Positions 50,278 to 60,362 of a stretch of DNA of 64,000 bases are shown here, piece after piece. The stretch's first letter is position 1; the number at the start of each line of letters is the position of its first letter. The DNA is from Fibrella aestuarina BUZ 2. Lineage in GTDB: Bacteria; Bacteroidota; Bacteroidia; Cytophagales; Spirosomataceae. A model generated the notes under the pieces. It saw only the letters and a program-made list of their open reading frames with translations, made no database searches and had not been told where the DNA came from. A program made the translations under genes and the position numbers. The DNA lies in NCBI RefSeq assembly GCF_000331105.1, contig NC_020054.1, forward strand, positions 372,001-436,000, written 5' to 3'.

Positions 50278-53274
50278 CTAAAAACCAATGTTGACGCCGA
50301 ACGTGATCGTCCGCTGTTGGGGCGGCGTGTAGAAGTCATGACCTATGGTTACGTTGGCCGACTGATTCGAGGTCGACGTATACTGGGTGTTCACCTCAGG
50401 GTCGTAGCCCGTGTACTTGGTGAACGTCAGCAGGTTTAGCCCCGACACGTACACTCGTGCCGACTGCATGTACACCTTACGAAGCAGCGATTTGGGCAGA
50501 GTATAGCCCAGCGTAGCCGTTTTCAGACGAACATACGTACCGTCCTGAATCCAGCGCGACGACGGACCAGCACCGTTACCCGCATACAACCGAGCCTGCG
50601 GCACCATCGTGATGTCGCCGGGGTTGCGCCAGCGGTTCAACTGGTCGACCGTTTGGTTATCGTAATAGTCGGCATTGACCGACTGGAAGAAGCCAGCGAT
50701 GTTATACAGGTCATTACCGAACACACCCTGGAACAGGAAGCTCAGGTCGATCCCTTTGTACGTGAGCGTGTTGGTAACACCCGCAATAAAGTCCGGGTTA
50801 GGGTCACCTAGCTTCGTGTTGACGGCTGCACCGTAATCATTCGTCGGTTTCCCGTCCGGCCCTTCATACAAGGCATCTCCATTGGCGGGGTCAGCACCCA
50901 GAAACTTTTTCCCATAGAAGTAGCCCAGCGGTTCGCCAACGGCAACCCGGCCCAGCAAACGCGCGCCCGGTTCAATCGGTTGCCCGTTGAGTTTCGTTAC
51001 CTGGTTGCGGTTCATCGAGAAGTTGAGGTTGGTGGTCCAGCGCAGGGCCTTCACCGTATTCTGCGTCGTCAGCGAGAATTCGACTCCGCGGTTACGCAGG
51101 CTACCCACGTTTTCAAACACCGACGTGAAGCCGTTGATGCCCGGCAGCGGCCGGTTCAGCAGCAGATCGCGCGTGTCTTTGTTGTACAGATCGATCTGCC
51201 CGTTGATGCGGTTCGACAAAAAGCCGAATTCGATACCGATGTCTAACTGAGCCGATGTTTCCCAGCCGAGGTTGGGATTGGCCAGCTGCGTGGGCCGGAT
51301 ACCCGCCTGATCAGCGTAGAAAATGGCCGAATACAGGCCGCGCGAAGCGAAGTTTGACACCTCGGAGTTGCCCGTCAGCCCGTAGCTGGCGCGCAGTTTC
51401 AGCAGGCTCAGCGTCTGGTTGTTTTTCAGGAAATCTTCTTCGTTGATCAGCCAGCCTACTGAAGCCGCCGGGAAGAACCCGTAGCGGTTGTTGGCTCCGA
51501 ACCGGCTCGACCCATCATATCGCCCTGACAGGCTCAACAAGTACTTCTCGCGGAAGCGGTAGTTGATCCGGGCAAGATAAGACTCAATGCTGAAGCCCGT
51601 TTCGGTTGAGCTACCCCCCACGATCCGCGCGGCACTGGCAATCTTTTTAAACTGATCGTTCGGGAAACCACGGCCCTGCGCGCTGGCATCCTGAATGTTC
51701 TGCTCCTGGTACACAAAACCGGCCAAGGCGTCGATGGCGTGCTGCCCAAAGTTAGCCTGGTAATTCAGCGTGTTGTTGGTCGTCCAGTTGATGCTACGGA
51801 TGTTGTTCTGGTAGCCGTAACCCGTGGGCGACCCGCTTTCGGTGCGGCGCGTCCGATAAATCTCTTCCTGCTGATTGAGCAGATCATAACCAAACTCACT
51901 CCGGAAGCTCAATCCCTTGGCAATTCGCAATGTTCCGTTGACGTTACCAAACGAGCGGTACGAGATCGATCGGTTGAAGGCGTCGGTTGTCTCGATTAGC
52001 GCATTGTAATACAGCGTCTGGTTGTTGAGCAGGCCGCTTTGCGGGTCGTAAATGGGTTGCAACGGCGGAATGGCATTCAACTGCACCGGGTTGGCAAAGT
52101 CGTTGTCGTCCGGCGTTTTGTTGTTGATGGTCCGGGCAATCGAGAATTTAGCCCCAAAGCTCAGGCGGTCGCTGACCGTATGGGTCAGGTTCAGTAGCAG
52201 GTTATTGCGGCTGAAATCGTTGGCTTTGATAATACCAAACTGCCGGTTGGTTGAGCCACTGAGGTAAAACTGCGTTTTGTCAGTACCTCCGTTTACGTTA
52301 AAGTTGAGCTGATTGATCGTGCCCTGGCGAAACGCTGCTTCTGACCATTTTTCGTCATAGCCCGAATTGATGTCGATGCCATAGCCGGGGAAGCCATCGA
52401 TCTGATCATCAATAGCGATGCCCGAGTTCGTGATTGCTTCCGAGAACAGCTCAATGTACTGAGCGCTATTCAAAAACTTCCGCAGCCGGGTTGGGTTGCT
52501 GAAGCCTGTGTAGTAGCCGATGTTCACGTTGGTCCGGCCGGCGCGTCCTTTTTTGGTCGTCACCAGGACAACGCCGTTTGACGCCCGCGATCCGTAAATG
52601 GCCGAGGCCGAGGCGTCTTTCAGCACGTCGATACTTTCGATATCATTCGGGTCAATATCGGCCAACGGGCTATAAGGCTCCGTCGTCGTCGTCCCGATGT
52701 CCTGCGATGTTACGGGGATACCGTCGATTACGTAGAGCGGTTCATTACCCGCCGAAATAGAGGCGGCACCACGTACCCGGATCTGCAAACCCGATCCGAG
52801 CTTACCGCTGGCCTGCGTGGCCTGCACCCCGGCAAGCCGCCCCTGAATGGCCTGCTCGAAGCTTTGTACGGGCAGGTTAGCAATTTCAGCGGCTTTCACT
52901 GATACCGCCGAGCCGGTTACGTCGCGGCGCTGCTGCGTACCATACCCTACAATGACGACTTCGTTGAGCGAGCGATTATCGTTGGACAGCGCAACGTTGA
53001 TAACCGACTGGTTGCCCACGTTGACCTCCTGGCTTGTCAGGCCCACAAAACTGAATACAATGACGTTGGCATTGGGTGGCAACACGAGTGAGTAATTACC
53101 ATCAGCATCGGACTGGGCACCCCTTGTTGTTCCCTTTACCTGAATCGACGCACCGGGTACGGGCGTGTTCTCATCGGCAGAAGTTACCCTACCCGTAATG
53201 CGCCGTTCCTGCGCGAACACGGAAGAAGCAACAAAGGCCCACAATGTTACTGTTAACAGTAGGATGTTCTTCAT
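50278..53274 (-). CDS. SusC/RagA family TonB-linked outer-membrane transporter
   Basis: This 998-residue protein has a signal peptide (MKNILLLTVTLWAFVASSVFA), a carboxypeptidase-like domain (ITGRVTSADENTPVPGASIQVKG) and a TonB box-like region. The SusC plug motifs (IVGYGTQQRRDVTGSAVSV, IRVRGAASISAGNEPLYVIDG, DASASAIYGSRASNGVVLVTTKKG) are followed by the barrel to the final residue. It moves substrates captured by SusD across the outer membrane with TonB energy. It is the first gene of a two-gene operon; I found no anti-sigma or hybrid two-component regulator beside it. Confidence 0.96.
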   Translation of the reverse strand: MKNILLLTVTLWAFVASSVFAQERRITGRVTSADENTPVPGASIQVKGTTRGAQSDADGNYSLVLPPNANVIVFSFVGLTSQEVNVGNQSVINVALSNDNRSLNEVVIVGYGTQQRRDVTGSAVSVKAAEIANLPVQSFEQAIQGRLAGVQATQASGKLGSGLQIRVRGAASISAGNEPLYVIDGIPVTSQDIGTTTTEPYSPLADIDPNDIESIDVLKDASASAIYGSRASNGVVLVTTKKGRAGRTNVNIGYYTGFSNPTRLRKFLNSAQYIELFSEAITNSGIAIDDQIDGFPGYGIDINSGYDEKWSEAAFRQGTINQLNFNVNGGTDKTQFYLSGSTNRQFGIIKANDFSRNNLLLNLTHTVSDRLSFGAKFSIARTINNKTPDDNDFANPVQLNAIPPLQPIYDPQSGLLNNQTLYYNALIETTDAFNRSISYRSFGNVNGTLRIAKGLSFRSEFGYDLLNQQEEIYRTRRTESGSPTGYGYQNNIRSINWTTNNTLNYQANFGQHAIDALAGFVYQEQNIQDASAQGRGFPNDQFKKIASAARIVGGSSTETGFSIESYLARINYRFREKYLLSLSGRYDGSSRFGANNRYGFFPAASVGWLINEEDFLKNNQTLSLLKLRASYGLTGNSEVSNFASRGLYSAIFYADQAGIRPTQLANPNLGWETSAQLDIGIEFGFLSNRINGQIDLYNKDTRDLLLNRPLPGINGFTSVFENVGSLRNRGVEFSLTTQNTVKALRWTTNLNFSMNRNQVTKLNGQPIEPGARLLGRVAVGEPLGYFYGKKFLGADPANGDALYEGPDGKPTNDYGAAVNTKLGDPNPDFIAGVTNTLTYKGIDLSFLFQGVFGNDLYNIAGFFQSVNADYYDNQTVDQLNRWRNPGDITMVPQARLYAGNGAGPSSRWIQDGTYVRLKTATLGYTLPKSLLRKVYMQSARVYVSGLNLLTFTKYTGYDPEVNTQYTSTSNQSANVTIGHDFYTPPQQRTITFGVNIGF

Positions 53275-53518
53275 ATGGTCGTTTTTAGTTTGACTTTATT
53301 TTGCATTTGGCACAAATTAACATAGCTCTCTGCTACGATTATCCCAACTTATTAAAAAGTTATAAATAATATGCGTTTATCGCAAAAGTCCAGTAGATAA
53401 GTATGCATTCCAGAAAATAAGATCCGATTACCCCTCTATCATTAATTTAGTGAACTGGCACTGTCCGGCGTCAGGTCGGTCGTTACCTTTACAGATATAC
53501 CCAACGCTTCCTCTTTTT
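53275..53518. other. Noncoding region between divergent SusC gene and ftsK
   Basis: This AT-rich stretch of 244 bases must hold both promoters. No exact TAnnTTTG box was found for SusC, although TTAATTTG and similar near-matches occur. On the ftsK side TTACCTTTAC near 53484 is one base off the consensus. I see no gene here. Confidence 0.5.
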
Positions 53519-56131
53519 ATGGCTCAGCCCACCACCACAGACCGCCGATCTACACCGCCCCGCCAGAATACGCGGCGGCAGGAGCGCCCCGAAAAAGGCC
53601 GGCGCGAAAAAGAGGCGGCTCCCAGCCGAAACTGGTCATTACCCTTCGAGCGGGTTCGGGCCGACGAACGGACCAACCTCACCGTAGGCGTACTGTTGAT
53701 GCTGCTGGCCGTTGGGCTGATGGTTGCGTTTGTGTCGTATCTGTTTAGTGGTCCCGCCGATCAGAGCCTGATTGGCACCGACGAATCGGTGAAAGAAGCG
53801 GGTAAAGACGTGCAGAACTGGGTCGGGCTGTTGGGCGCCCACATTGCCTATGTATTCATGTTCCGCTGGTTTGGGCTAGGCGCCATGTGCCTGCCCATCA
53901 TTGTTTTCCTGGCGGGTTTGAAACTTACGTCTGGTCGTGAGCCGCTACCGCTGGCCCGCACAACCCAGTTTTTGCTTTTTCTGGCCGTCTGGACGAGTTT
54001 GCTGTTGGGTTATGTAGTGCTGGCCACCGACGCAGTCAGCGCGGGTAGCGTCTGGTGTGGAGGCATCGGCTACGAAATCAACCGGCTGTTGTATAGTCTG
54101 CTGGGCTTTGGCAGCATTGTCCTGATCGGCTTTCTCGGGTTCGCCTTCATCGTCTTCTTTTTTAACGTCACCCAACTGTCACTCGGGCAACGTACCCAGC
54201 CTGTCGGCGCTGAGGCGGCGACCGAACGGCGCGGTTATGGGGATGCCAACGATACCTACGAGGAGGCTGGCAACGTACCCAGCGATACGCTGACCGACGA
54301 CGACGCTCAGCCCAACGTACCTGAGCCTAGCTACGTAACACCCAGCCCCATCGCCCCCGTTGACGTACCGCCCCCATACACGCCATCGCTGCCGCTGACG
54401 GTCAATACCTACGACGCCGAACTGGACGTTTCGACGCCCCTCGACACCCAGAGCAGCCGCCCCAAAACTGCCGCCGACCTGGCCGGGCTGGTGCTGACAG
54501 TGGAAGATGGTACGCCGCTGGCCGACACCGAACAGCCTAATCCAGTACCGCCTGTACAGACGCCCGGTTTCGAGCCCGACATGTACGACGCGGGCGATCT
54601 GGTGGCGCAGCACGGCCTCTACGACCCCACGCTCGATCTGCCCCAGTACCAATACCCAACGGTCGACCTGCTCACCAATTACCCCGAAAACCAGAAAGCC
54701 CAGGTGTCGGCCGACGAACTGGAAGCCAACAAAGACCGCATCGTCGATACGTTGGGCAAATTCAACATCGGCATTCAGCGCATTCACGCCACCATCGGGC
54801 CCACCGTCACGCTGTACGAAATTGTGCCCGCCGACGGGGTACGTATTTCGAAGATCAAAAGCCTCGAAGACGACATCGCCCTGAACCTCGCGGCGCTGGG
54901 CATCCGGATCATCGCGCCCATGCCGGGCAAAGGCACTATCGGGATCGAGGTGCCCAACAAAAACCGCGAAATGGTATCGATGCGGTCGATGATCGTCAGC
55001 GAGAAATTCCAGAAGGCCAACATGGACCTGCCGGTGGTGCTGGGCAAGACCATCTCCAACGAAATTCTGGCGGTCGATCTGGCCAAGATGCCACACCTGC
55101 TGATGGCCGGCGCCACTGGCCAGGGTAAATCCGTTGGCCTGAACGTGCTGCTGACCAGCCTGCTTTACAAGAAACACCCGGCCCAGCTGAAGTTTGTACT
55201 GGTTGATCCCAAGAAGGTCGAACTGACTCTTTTCAACAAGATTGAGCGGCACTTCCTGGCCAAACTACCTGACGCCGAGGAGGCTATTATCACCGATACC
55301 AAAAAGGTGGTAAACACGCTGAATTCGCTCTGTATTGAGATGGACAACCGCTACGACCTGCTGAAAGATGCGGGCGTACGAAATATCAAAGAGTACAACG
55401 CCAAGTTCACCAACCGGAAGCTGAACCCCGAACGCGGCCATCGCTACCTGCCTTATATCGTCCTGATTATTGATGAGCTGGCCGACCTGATGATGACCGC
55501 CGGGAAGGAAGTCGAGCAGCCGATTGCCCGGTTGGCGCAGTTGGCGCGGGCCATCGGCATTCACCTCGTGGTGGCCACGCAGCGGCCCTCGGTCAACGTC
55601 ATTACGGGTTTGATCAAAGCGAACTTCCCGGCGCGGCTGTCGTTTAAAGTGACGTCGAAAATCGATTCACGCACCATTCTCGACGCCGGTGGCGCCGAGC
55701 AGCTGGTAGGCATGGGTGATATGCTGCTGTCGTCCAACTCCGACATTATCCGGCTGCAATGCCCCTTTGTCGACACCAACGAAATCGAAGAAATCTGCGA
55801 GTTTGTGGGCGCGCAACGCGGCTACGACGACGCGTATGTACTGCCTGAATTCTACGGCGATGAGGCTACTACGCAGGCCGAAGACAAAGACGTGGATCTG
55901 ACCAACCGCGACCCGATGTTCGACGAGGCCGCCCGCCTGATCGTGACGCATCAGCAGGGCAGTACGTCGCTCATTCAACGCCGCCTTAAGTTGGGCTATA
56001 ACCGCGCCGGTCGCCTCATCGACCAGCTGGAGAAAGCGGGTATCGTGGGGCCTTTTGAAGGAAGCAAAGCCCGTGATGTGCTCGTGCACGACGCAGCCCA
56101 TCTGGAAGAAGTACTCAAATCACTCGGCTGA
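53519..56131 (+). CDS. ftsK: DNA translocase FtsK
   Basis: This 870-residue protein pumps chromosomal DNA through the division septum and activates dimer resolution. It has four membrane helices in about residues 60-225 and a Pro/Asp-rich linker. The motor has Walker A (AGATGQGKSVGLNVLL, near residue 530), the VDPKKVEL motif, Walker B (YIVLIIDELADLMM) and TQRPSVNVITGLIKANFP. A C-terminal winged-helix gamma domain (ARLIVTHQQGSTSLIQRRLKLGYNRAGRLIDQLE) reads directional DNA motifs. I start at ATG 53519 (MAQPTTTDRR); in-frame codons upstream look noncoding. Three AACGTACC motifs lie in the linker region of the gene. Confidence 0.96.
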   Translation: MAQPTTTDRRSTPPRQNTRRQERPEKGRREKEAAPSRNWSLPFERVRADERTNLTVGVLLMLLAVGLMVAFVSYLFSGPADQSLIGTDESVKEAGKDVQNWVGLLGAHIAYVFMFRWFGLGAMCLPIIVFLAGLKLTSGREPLPLARTTQFLLFLAVWTSLLLGYVVLATDAVSAGSVWCGGIGYEINRLLYSLLGFGSIVLIGFLGFAFIVFFFNVTQLSLGQRTQPVGAEAATERRGYGDANDTYEEAGNVPSDTLTDDDAQPNVPEPSYVTPSPIAPVDVPPPYTPSLPLTVNTYDAELDVSTPLDTQSSRPKTAADLAGLVLTVEDGTPLADTEQPNPVPPVQTPGFEPDMYDAGDLVAQHGLYDPTLDLPQYQYPTVDLLTNYPENQKAQVSADELEANKDRIVDTLGKFNIGIQRIHATIGPTVTLYEIVPADGVRISKIKSLEDDIALNLAALGIRIIAPMPGKGTIGIEVPNKNREMVSMRSMIVSEKFQKANMDLPVVLGKTISNEILAVDLAKMPHLLMAGATGQGKSVGLNVLLTSLLYKKHPAQLKFVLVDPKKVELTLFNKIERHFLAKLPDAEEAIITDTKKVVNTLNSLCIEMDNRYDLLKDAGVRNIKEYNAKFTNRKLNPERGHRYLPYIVLIIDELADLMMTAGKEVEQPIARLAQLARAIGIHLVVATQRPSVNVITGLIKANFPARLSFKVTSKIDSRTILDAGGAEQLVGMGDMLLSSNSDIIRLQCPFVDTNEIEEICEFVGAQRGYDDAYVLPEFYGDEATTQAEDKDVDLTNRDPMFDEAARLIVTHQQGSTSLIQRRLKLGYNRAGRLIDQLEKAGIVGPFEGSKARDVLVHDAAHLEEVLKSLG

Positions 56132-56172
56132 ATTACGCCCGGCGTGCCGTCACCCAGCGGGGCAAAAGAGCC

Positions 56173-56574
56173 CTATTCGGGGTTACAAAGCGTTTCCCCT
56201 TCGACAATGATTGTAGCCAGCTGTTCAACAGTGGCGGGTTTCGTCATGAAGGCGCAGGCACCCAGCGCATAGCTCCGTTCTCGATCATCGGCCGTGCTCG
56301 ACGTCGTCAAGATCGCGACCGGAACCTGCTGCCAGGCCGGATGCGCCTTGAGGGCAGCCAACGTCTCAAAACCAGTGAGGCGAGGCATATTTAGGTCCAG
56401 AATAATCAAGTTGGGCAATGCGGCGTTGGGGTGTTCGCTGAGGTGGTCAATAAGTGCCTGTCCATCGCAAAAACTGGTCAACGCCCACGCGGGAAAATGC
56501 TTGGTGAAAGTCAGCTGAGCCAGATAGATATCGTCGTCATCATCGTCCACCAAAAAAATTGTCGACTGTGTCAT
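56173..56574 (-). CDS. Single-domain response regulator
   Basis: This 133-residue receiver has the acidic pocket (IFLVDDDDDDIYLAQ), the phosphorylated Asp in LIILDLNMPRLTG (near residue 60), the switch Thr (AILTTSSTADD) and the conserved Lys (AFMTKPATVEQ). It has no output domain and no adjacent kinase. It is encoded opposite to ftsK and lolA and separates these two genes. A weak TATATTTG box lies about 95 bases upstream (56676-56669) without a proper -33 element. Confidence 0.92.
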   Translation of the reverse strand: MTQSTIFLVDDDDDDIYLAQLTFTKHFPAWALTSFCDGQALIDHLSEHPNAALPNLIILDLNMPRLTGFETLAALKAHPAWQQVPVAILTTSSTADDRERSYALGACAFMTKPATVEQLATIIVEGETLCNPE

Positions 56575-56902
56575 TGAAGTGTGAAGCCGGTTCCTAAAAG
56601 AGGTAAGTTTTCGCAGCTAGTTTACTAAATGCCACCCCATTAAGTAGTTTACGAGGCGGTACAATGATCAAATATACGTCTATAAGCCCTAGAAACCTGT
56701 AACAACATGTTTGTTGGACTAGCCGATTGGGTTCAGACGCTTAAACTTTTTGAGTGTTAAACTCATCTAAGCTGAAAGCCGTTAACCAATTTAGCACCTG
56801 TTAAACGACAACCGTTATACGTTAGGTTCTGCATGGCGAACAGTTTCGTGTATGCTGTTTGCTGATCGGCCAACGAACCAATTCAACAATACCCAAATCA
56901 GA
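56575..56902. other. Noncoding region between response regulator and lolA-type gene
   Basis: This 328-base divergent region is AT-rich and holds no recognisable gene. A minus-strand TATATTTG at 56669-56676 may be a -7 box for the response regulator. A small hairpin GAGT-GTTAA-ACTC lies near 56753. No exact plus-strand TAnnTTTG was found before the lolA-type gene. Confidence 0.5.
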
Positions 56903-57532
56903 ATGAAGAAACTACTGAGTGCCGGTCTTTTACTGCTTCTTTCGTTTTCATCGCTCATGGCTCAGAAAGATAAACGGGCCGAAGCTATTCTAGATGCTAT
57001 GAGTGCCCGGTACAAAGCCCTGAATAGTTACCAGGCTACGTTTAGTTACGCGGCAGGTAGCGAAGCCTATAAAGGAGACATTTCGGTGAAAGGGCGCATG
57101 TTCCGGCTTAAGACGGCGGGGCAGGAAGTGTTTACCGACGGCAAAGTCATGTCGACCTACGTGAAAGAAGCCAACGAAGTCAATGTGCAGGACTACGACG
57201 CCAGCGCATCCGGTGATTTCAACCCGACCAAGATTTATTCGATGTACAAAAAAGGGTTCAACTACACATACCTGCGCGAGCAGAAAGTGGGGGGCCGCAC
57301 CGTGGATGTGGTCGAACTGAAACCCGAGAAAAAGAACACGCAGATCACCTCCGTGCAGATCAGTGTCGACCGCGCCGACAAATCGGTGCGCAGTTGGCTG
57401 CTTACCGACAAGAGCGGCAAGAAAACGAGCTATACCATCAGCAAGTTTGTGCCAAACCCCAACTTGCCCGATAGCTACTTTGTGTTCGACAAAAGCAAAT
57501 ATCCGGGTGTAGAAGTGGTGGATTTGCGGTAG
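56903..57532 (+). CDS. LolA-like outer-membrane lipoprotein carrier
   Basis: This 209-residue periplasmic protein has a signal peptide (MKKLLSAGLLLLLSFSSLMA). Its LolA-type half-barrel sequence includes AEAILDAMSARYKALNSYQATFSY, GDISVKGRMFRLKTAGQEVFTDGKVMSTYV, PEKKNTQITSVQISVD and SKFVPNPNLPDSYFVFD. LolA ferries lipoproteins to the outer membrane. I use ATG 56903; the in-frame upstream ATG at 56852 would put 17 polar residues before the signal. Following ftsK with lolA is common in Bacteroidota, although a reversed response regulator interrupts the pair here. Confidence 0.88.
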   Translation: MKKLLSAGLLLLLSFSSLMAQKDKRAEAILDAMSARYKALNSYQATFSYAAGSEAYKGDISVKGRMFRLKTAGQEVFTDGKVMSTYVKEANEVNVQDYDASASGDFNPTKIYSMYKKGFNYTYLREQKVGGRTVDVVELKPEKKNTQITSVQISVDRADKSVRSWLLTDKSGKKTSYTISKFVPNPNLPDSYFVFDKSKYPGVEVVDLR

Positions 57533-57564
57533 TCGCTTCCTCAAAATTTACGGCCGTTGCCGCG

Positions 57565-57624
57565 CAGGGCACCGTGTTGGATGATACGCCAGTTTGTCTG
57601 GTGATCAGTCAATACGGTGCCCTG
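57565..57624 (+). terminator. Hairpin after the lolA-type gene
   Basis: CAGGGCACCGTGTTG (57565-57579) pairs with 57610-57624 with one G-T pair. A second small hairpin (CGCCAG/CTGGTG) sits in the loop, and T residues follow. Confidence 0.65.
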
Positions 57625-57700
57625 TTTGCGTTTCGCACAACCGACGATGCCGCGCGTGCCAAATCGCGCTAACTTACCCACCACTTTTGTTCCCTTGCCT

Positions 57701-58894
57701 ATGCCCCCCCTTCAGACCGAATTCCCGGCGGGTCGTTTGCTGTCCGTCGATGCCTATCGGGGCTTTGTCATGCTCCTGATGATGGGCGAAGTGTTGCATT
57801 TCGACCACCTGCACGAGGCCTTCCCCGGCAGCGGCTTCTGGGCCTTGCTGGCTTATCACCAAAGCCACGTCGACTGGTCGGGTTGTTCGCTGCACGATCT
57901 TATTCAGCCTTCGTTTTCGTTTCTGGTGGGTGTGGCGCTGCCCTACTCCATCGCCAGCCGGCAGCTGAAAGGGCAGTCGGCAGGAGTTCAGTTTGGCCAT
58001 GCACTCCGGCGGTCGCTCATCCTGATCCTGTTGGGCATTTTCCTGCGCTCTACCCACGCCTCGCAGACGTATTTTACGTTCGAAGACACCCTTACGCAGA
58101 TTGGGCTGGGTTATCCCGTTCTGTTTCTGCTGGGGTACGTTCGGCCACGGTGGCAGTGGGTCGCGCTGGGCGTGATTTTAGTTGGCTATTGGCTGCTGTT
58201 TGTTGGCTACCCGGCGCCCGGTCCGGCTTTTGCGTACCCCGCCGTGAGCGTACCCGCCGACTGGCCTCATCACTATACTGGGTTGATGGCCCATTTCAAC
58301 AAAAACAGCAACGTAGCCTGGGCCTTCGACACCTGGTTTCTGAACTTGTTTCCGCGCGAAAAGCCGTTTCTGTTCAACGGCGGCGGCTACGCAACCCTGA
58401 GCTTCATCCCGACGCTGGGCACCATGCTGCTCGGTCTGATAGCCGGTCAGTGGCTACGGCTGAACCTCTCCCCGACCGATTTACTCCGCCGACTCGTACT
58501 GGCGGGATTCGTCGGGCTGGCGGCAGGTACGTTGTTCGAGCTACTGGGTATCTGCCCCGTCGTCAAACGCATCTGGACTCCGGCCTGGGTGCTGTTCAGC
58601 GGGGGGTGGTGCTTTTGGCTACTGGCATTTTTCTACGGCGTCGTCGATGTGGGGCAAAAGCAGCGCTGGGCCTTTCCACTCGTGGTCATTGGCATGAACT
58701 CGATTGCCATTTATTGCCTCGTGCACCTGATCGAAGGTTTTATCATCAACTCCTTCTACACTCATCTGGGGCACCGCCCTTTTCAGGTAGTCGGCGCGGC
58801 CTACGAACCCCTGCTGGTTGGCCTTACGACCCTGCTGGTTTACTGGCTGTTGCTGCTGTGGATGTACCGTCGGAAGCTATTTATTCGCATCTGA
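57701..58894 (+). CDS. DUF5009/heparan-alpha-glucosaminide acetyltransferase-like membrane protein
   Basis: This 397-residue integral membrane protein has about ten hydrophobic helices. Family markers are [17 protein letters not shown] at the start, [28 protein letters not shown] (with the conserved His and Asp), [16 protein letters not shown], and [19 protein letters not shown] near the end. The family includes lysosomal HGSNAT, which moves acetyl groups across a membrane onto sugars, and bacterial relatives of unknown substrate. I use ATG 57701 over an earlier frame opening at 57617. A sugar-modifying role fits the DUF1080 neighbour. Confidence 0.85.
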   Translation: MPPLQTEFPAGRLLSVDAYRGFVMLLMMGEVLHFDHLHEAFPGSGFWALLAYHQSHVDWSGCSLHDLIQPSFSFLVGVALPYSIASRQLKGQSAGVQFGHALRRSLILILLGIFLRSTHASQTYFTFEDTLTQIGLGYPVLFLLGYVRPRWQWVALGVILVGYWLLFVGYPAPGPAFAYPAVSVPADWPHHYTGLMAHFNKNSNVAWAFDTWFLNLFPREKPFLFNGGGYATLSFIPTLGTMLLGLIAGQWLRLNLSPTDLLRRLVLAGFVGLAAGTLFELLGICPVVKRIWTPAWVLFSGGWCFWLLAFFYGVVDVGQKQRWAFPLVVIGMNSIAIYCLVHLIEGFIINSFYTHLGHRPFQVVGAAYEPLLVGLTTLLVYWLLLLWMYRRKLFIRI

Positions 58895-59026
58895 CGATAC
58901 CATTGGGCATCAGCCGGTTAGATAATACCAAGGCATCGACCAACGTACCTGCGCGGCCCCGCAGTTGCTGCTGCGTTCGGTAGAATGCCTCTCTGGCTGG
59001 CTTATCGCTTCACACACATCCGCCTT

Positions 59027-59869
59027 ATGCGCCAATTAGCCCTGCTTCTCACCTGCGTTCTGGTCACCGGTTTTTGTTTCGGACAAGCCCGGCCCAAAGC
59101 CGACCAATGGATTGAACTCTTCAACGGAAAAGACCTTACCGACTGGGCTGTCAAGATTACGGGCCACCCGCTCAACGATAATTACGGCAACACCTTCCGG
59201 GTTCAGGACGGAAAAATGACGGTAAACTACGACCAGTACAAAGCGTTCGACGAGCAGTATGGCCATATCTTCTACAAGAAACGCCCGTTTTCGGCGTACC
59301 TGCTGGTGGTCGAATACCGGTTTGTGGGTAATCAGGTAGCGGGCGGGCCGGGCTGGGCCACGCGCAACAGCGGAGCCATGCTGCACGGGCAGGCCCCCGA
59401 AACGATGGGCCTTCAGCAGGACTTTCCGATGTCGCTGGAAATGCAGCTGCTGGGCGGCGACGGGCAACGCGAACGGCACACGGCCAACCTCTGCACGCCC
59501 GGCACCAACGTGGTGTATCAGGGCAAGCTTTTTACCCCGCACTGCGTCGATTCTCGCTCTAAAACCTACCACAGCGATCAGTGGGTGCATGCCGAAGCAC
59601 TGGTGCTTGCCGACTCGCTGGTGCACCATATCGTGGAAGGCGATACCGTGCTGACCTACAGTAAACCGCAGCTTGGCGGCGGCAACGTACAAGGGCACGA
59701 TCCTGCGCTGAAGAAAGACGGGCAGCCACTCCGTGAAGGTTACATTTCGCTGCAAAGCGAGAGCCACCCCGTCGAATTCCGACGTGTTGCCGTGTTTGAT
59801 CTGGCTCCGTACATGAACAAACCAGCCGAACTCGCGGCTGTACTGCGGCGGCTACGTACCCGGAAATAG
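59027..59869 (+). CDS. DUF1080 (3-keto-disaccharide hydrolase type) secreted protein
   Basis: This 280-residue exported protein has a signal peptide (MRQLALLLTCVLVTGFCFG) and a concanavalin-like beta-sandwich of the DUF1080 family: WIELFNGKDLTDWAVKI, DGKMTVNYDQYKAFDEQYGHIFYK, NSGAMLHG, SLEMQLLGGDG, and GYISLQSESHPVEFRRVAV near the end. Members hydrolyse 3-keto-glycosides or bind sugars outside the cell. I choose ATG 59027 because the signal peptide starts there; 14 upstream codons lack that feature. It ends 3 bases from the convergent YjbR gene. Confidence 0.88.
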   Translation: MRQLALLLTCVLVTGFCFGQARPKADQWIELFNGKDLTDWAVKITGHPLNDNYGNTFRVQDGKMTVNYDQYKAFDEQYGHIFYKKRPFSAYLLVVEYRFVGNQVAGGPGWATRNSGAMLHGQAPETMGLQQDFPMSLEMQLLGGDGQRERHTANLCTPGTNVVYQGKLFTPHCVDSRSKTYHSDQWVHAEALVLADSLVHHIVEGDTVLTYSKPQLGGGNVQGHDPALKKDGQPLREGYISLQSESHPVEFRRVAVFDLAPYMNKPAELAAVLRRLRTRK

Positions 59870-59872
59870 GGC

Positions 59873-60226
59873 CTACAGGTTGTCGTCCGGCGCGGGCAAC
59901 AGCGCCGCCAGCTTTTTGGGCGCTACGTGCCGGTAAGCGGCTCGCAGCGCATCCAGCAAAGTCTCTTCGGCTACGTGTTGCAGGTTGATGAGGGTCCACC
60001 CCTGTTTGCCCCATTTATTGGGTACGGGGTAGATAACGGTCCGATCGAAGGTGCAGAACAGGTCCTGATCCATGTCCGACAGCTTGACACAGATCCGGTT
60101 CTCGTTGCGGTTTAGCGTCGCCATCACTTTCCCGCCCACCCGAAACGACAGCTTATCGAAATGGGGCTTTTCAGTAACCTCGGGAAGTGAGCAGGCCAAT
60201 TGATGACATGTTTCCAGTTCGACCAT
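59873..60226 (-). CDS. MmcQ/YjbR family DNA-binding-like protein
   Basis: This 117-residue protein has the YjbR fold pattern: CHQLACSLPEVTEKPHFDKLSFRVGGKVMATLNRNENRICVKL, then PNKWGKQGWTLINLQHV and a C-terminal helix LLDALRAAYRHVAPKKLAALL. The fold resembles double-wing DNA-binding domains, but the function is unproven. I start at ATG 60226; a longer open frame to 60310 has a non-family N-terminus. It is divergent from the truncated hemoglobin. Confidence 0.9.
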   Translation of the reverse strand: MVELETCHQLACSLPEVTEKPHFDKLSFRVGGKVMATLNRNENRICVKLSDMDQDLFCTFDRTVIYPVPNKWGKQGWTLINLQHVAEETLLDALRAAYRHVAPKKLAALLPAPDDNL

Positions 60227-60362
60227 ACAGCAAATTACGTGTTTCTGATGGACCAAGCTAGCCAGCAGCCGTAACGTACCCACCGGATAACGGATAAACG
60301 GTTGCACCAAAACAATACGCGTGTACCTTGTTGTAAACCAACAAATCGACGGACATTAGTCA

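Noticed and set aside
54179..55252. 357-codon open frame opposite ftsK
   Set aside because: Antisense to the linker and motor of FtsK; the composition mirrors the sense codons.
57883..58983. 366-codon plus-strand frame overlapping the acyltransferase gene
   Set aside because: It is out of frame with the clear membrane protein and its translation is Arg/Ala-rich without pattern.
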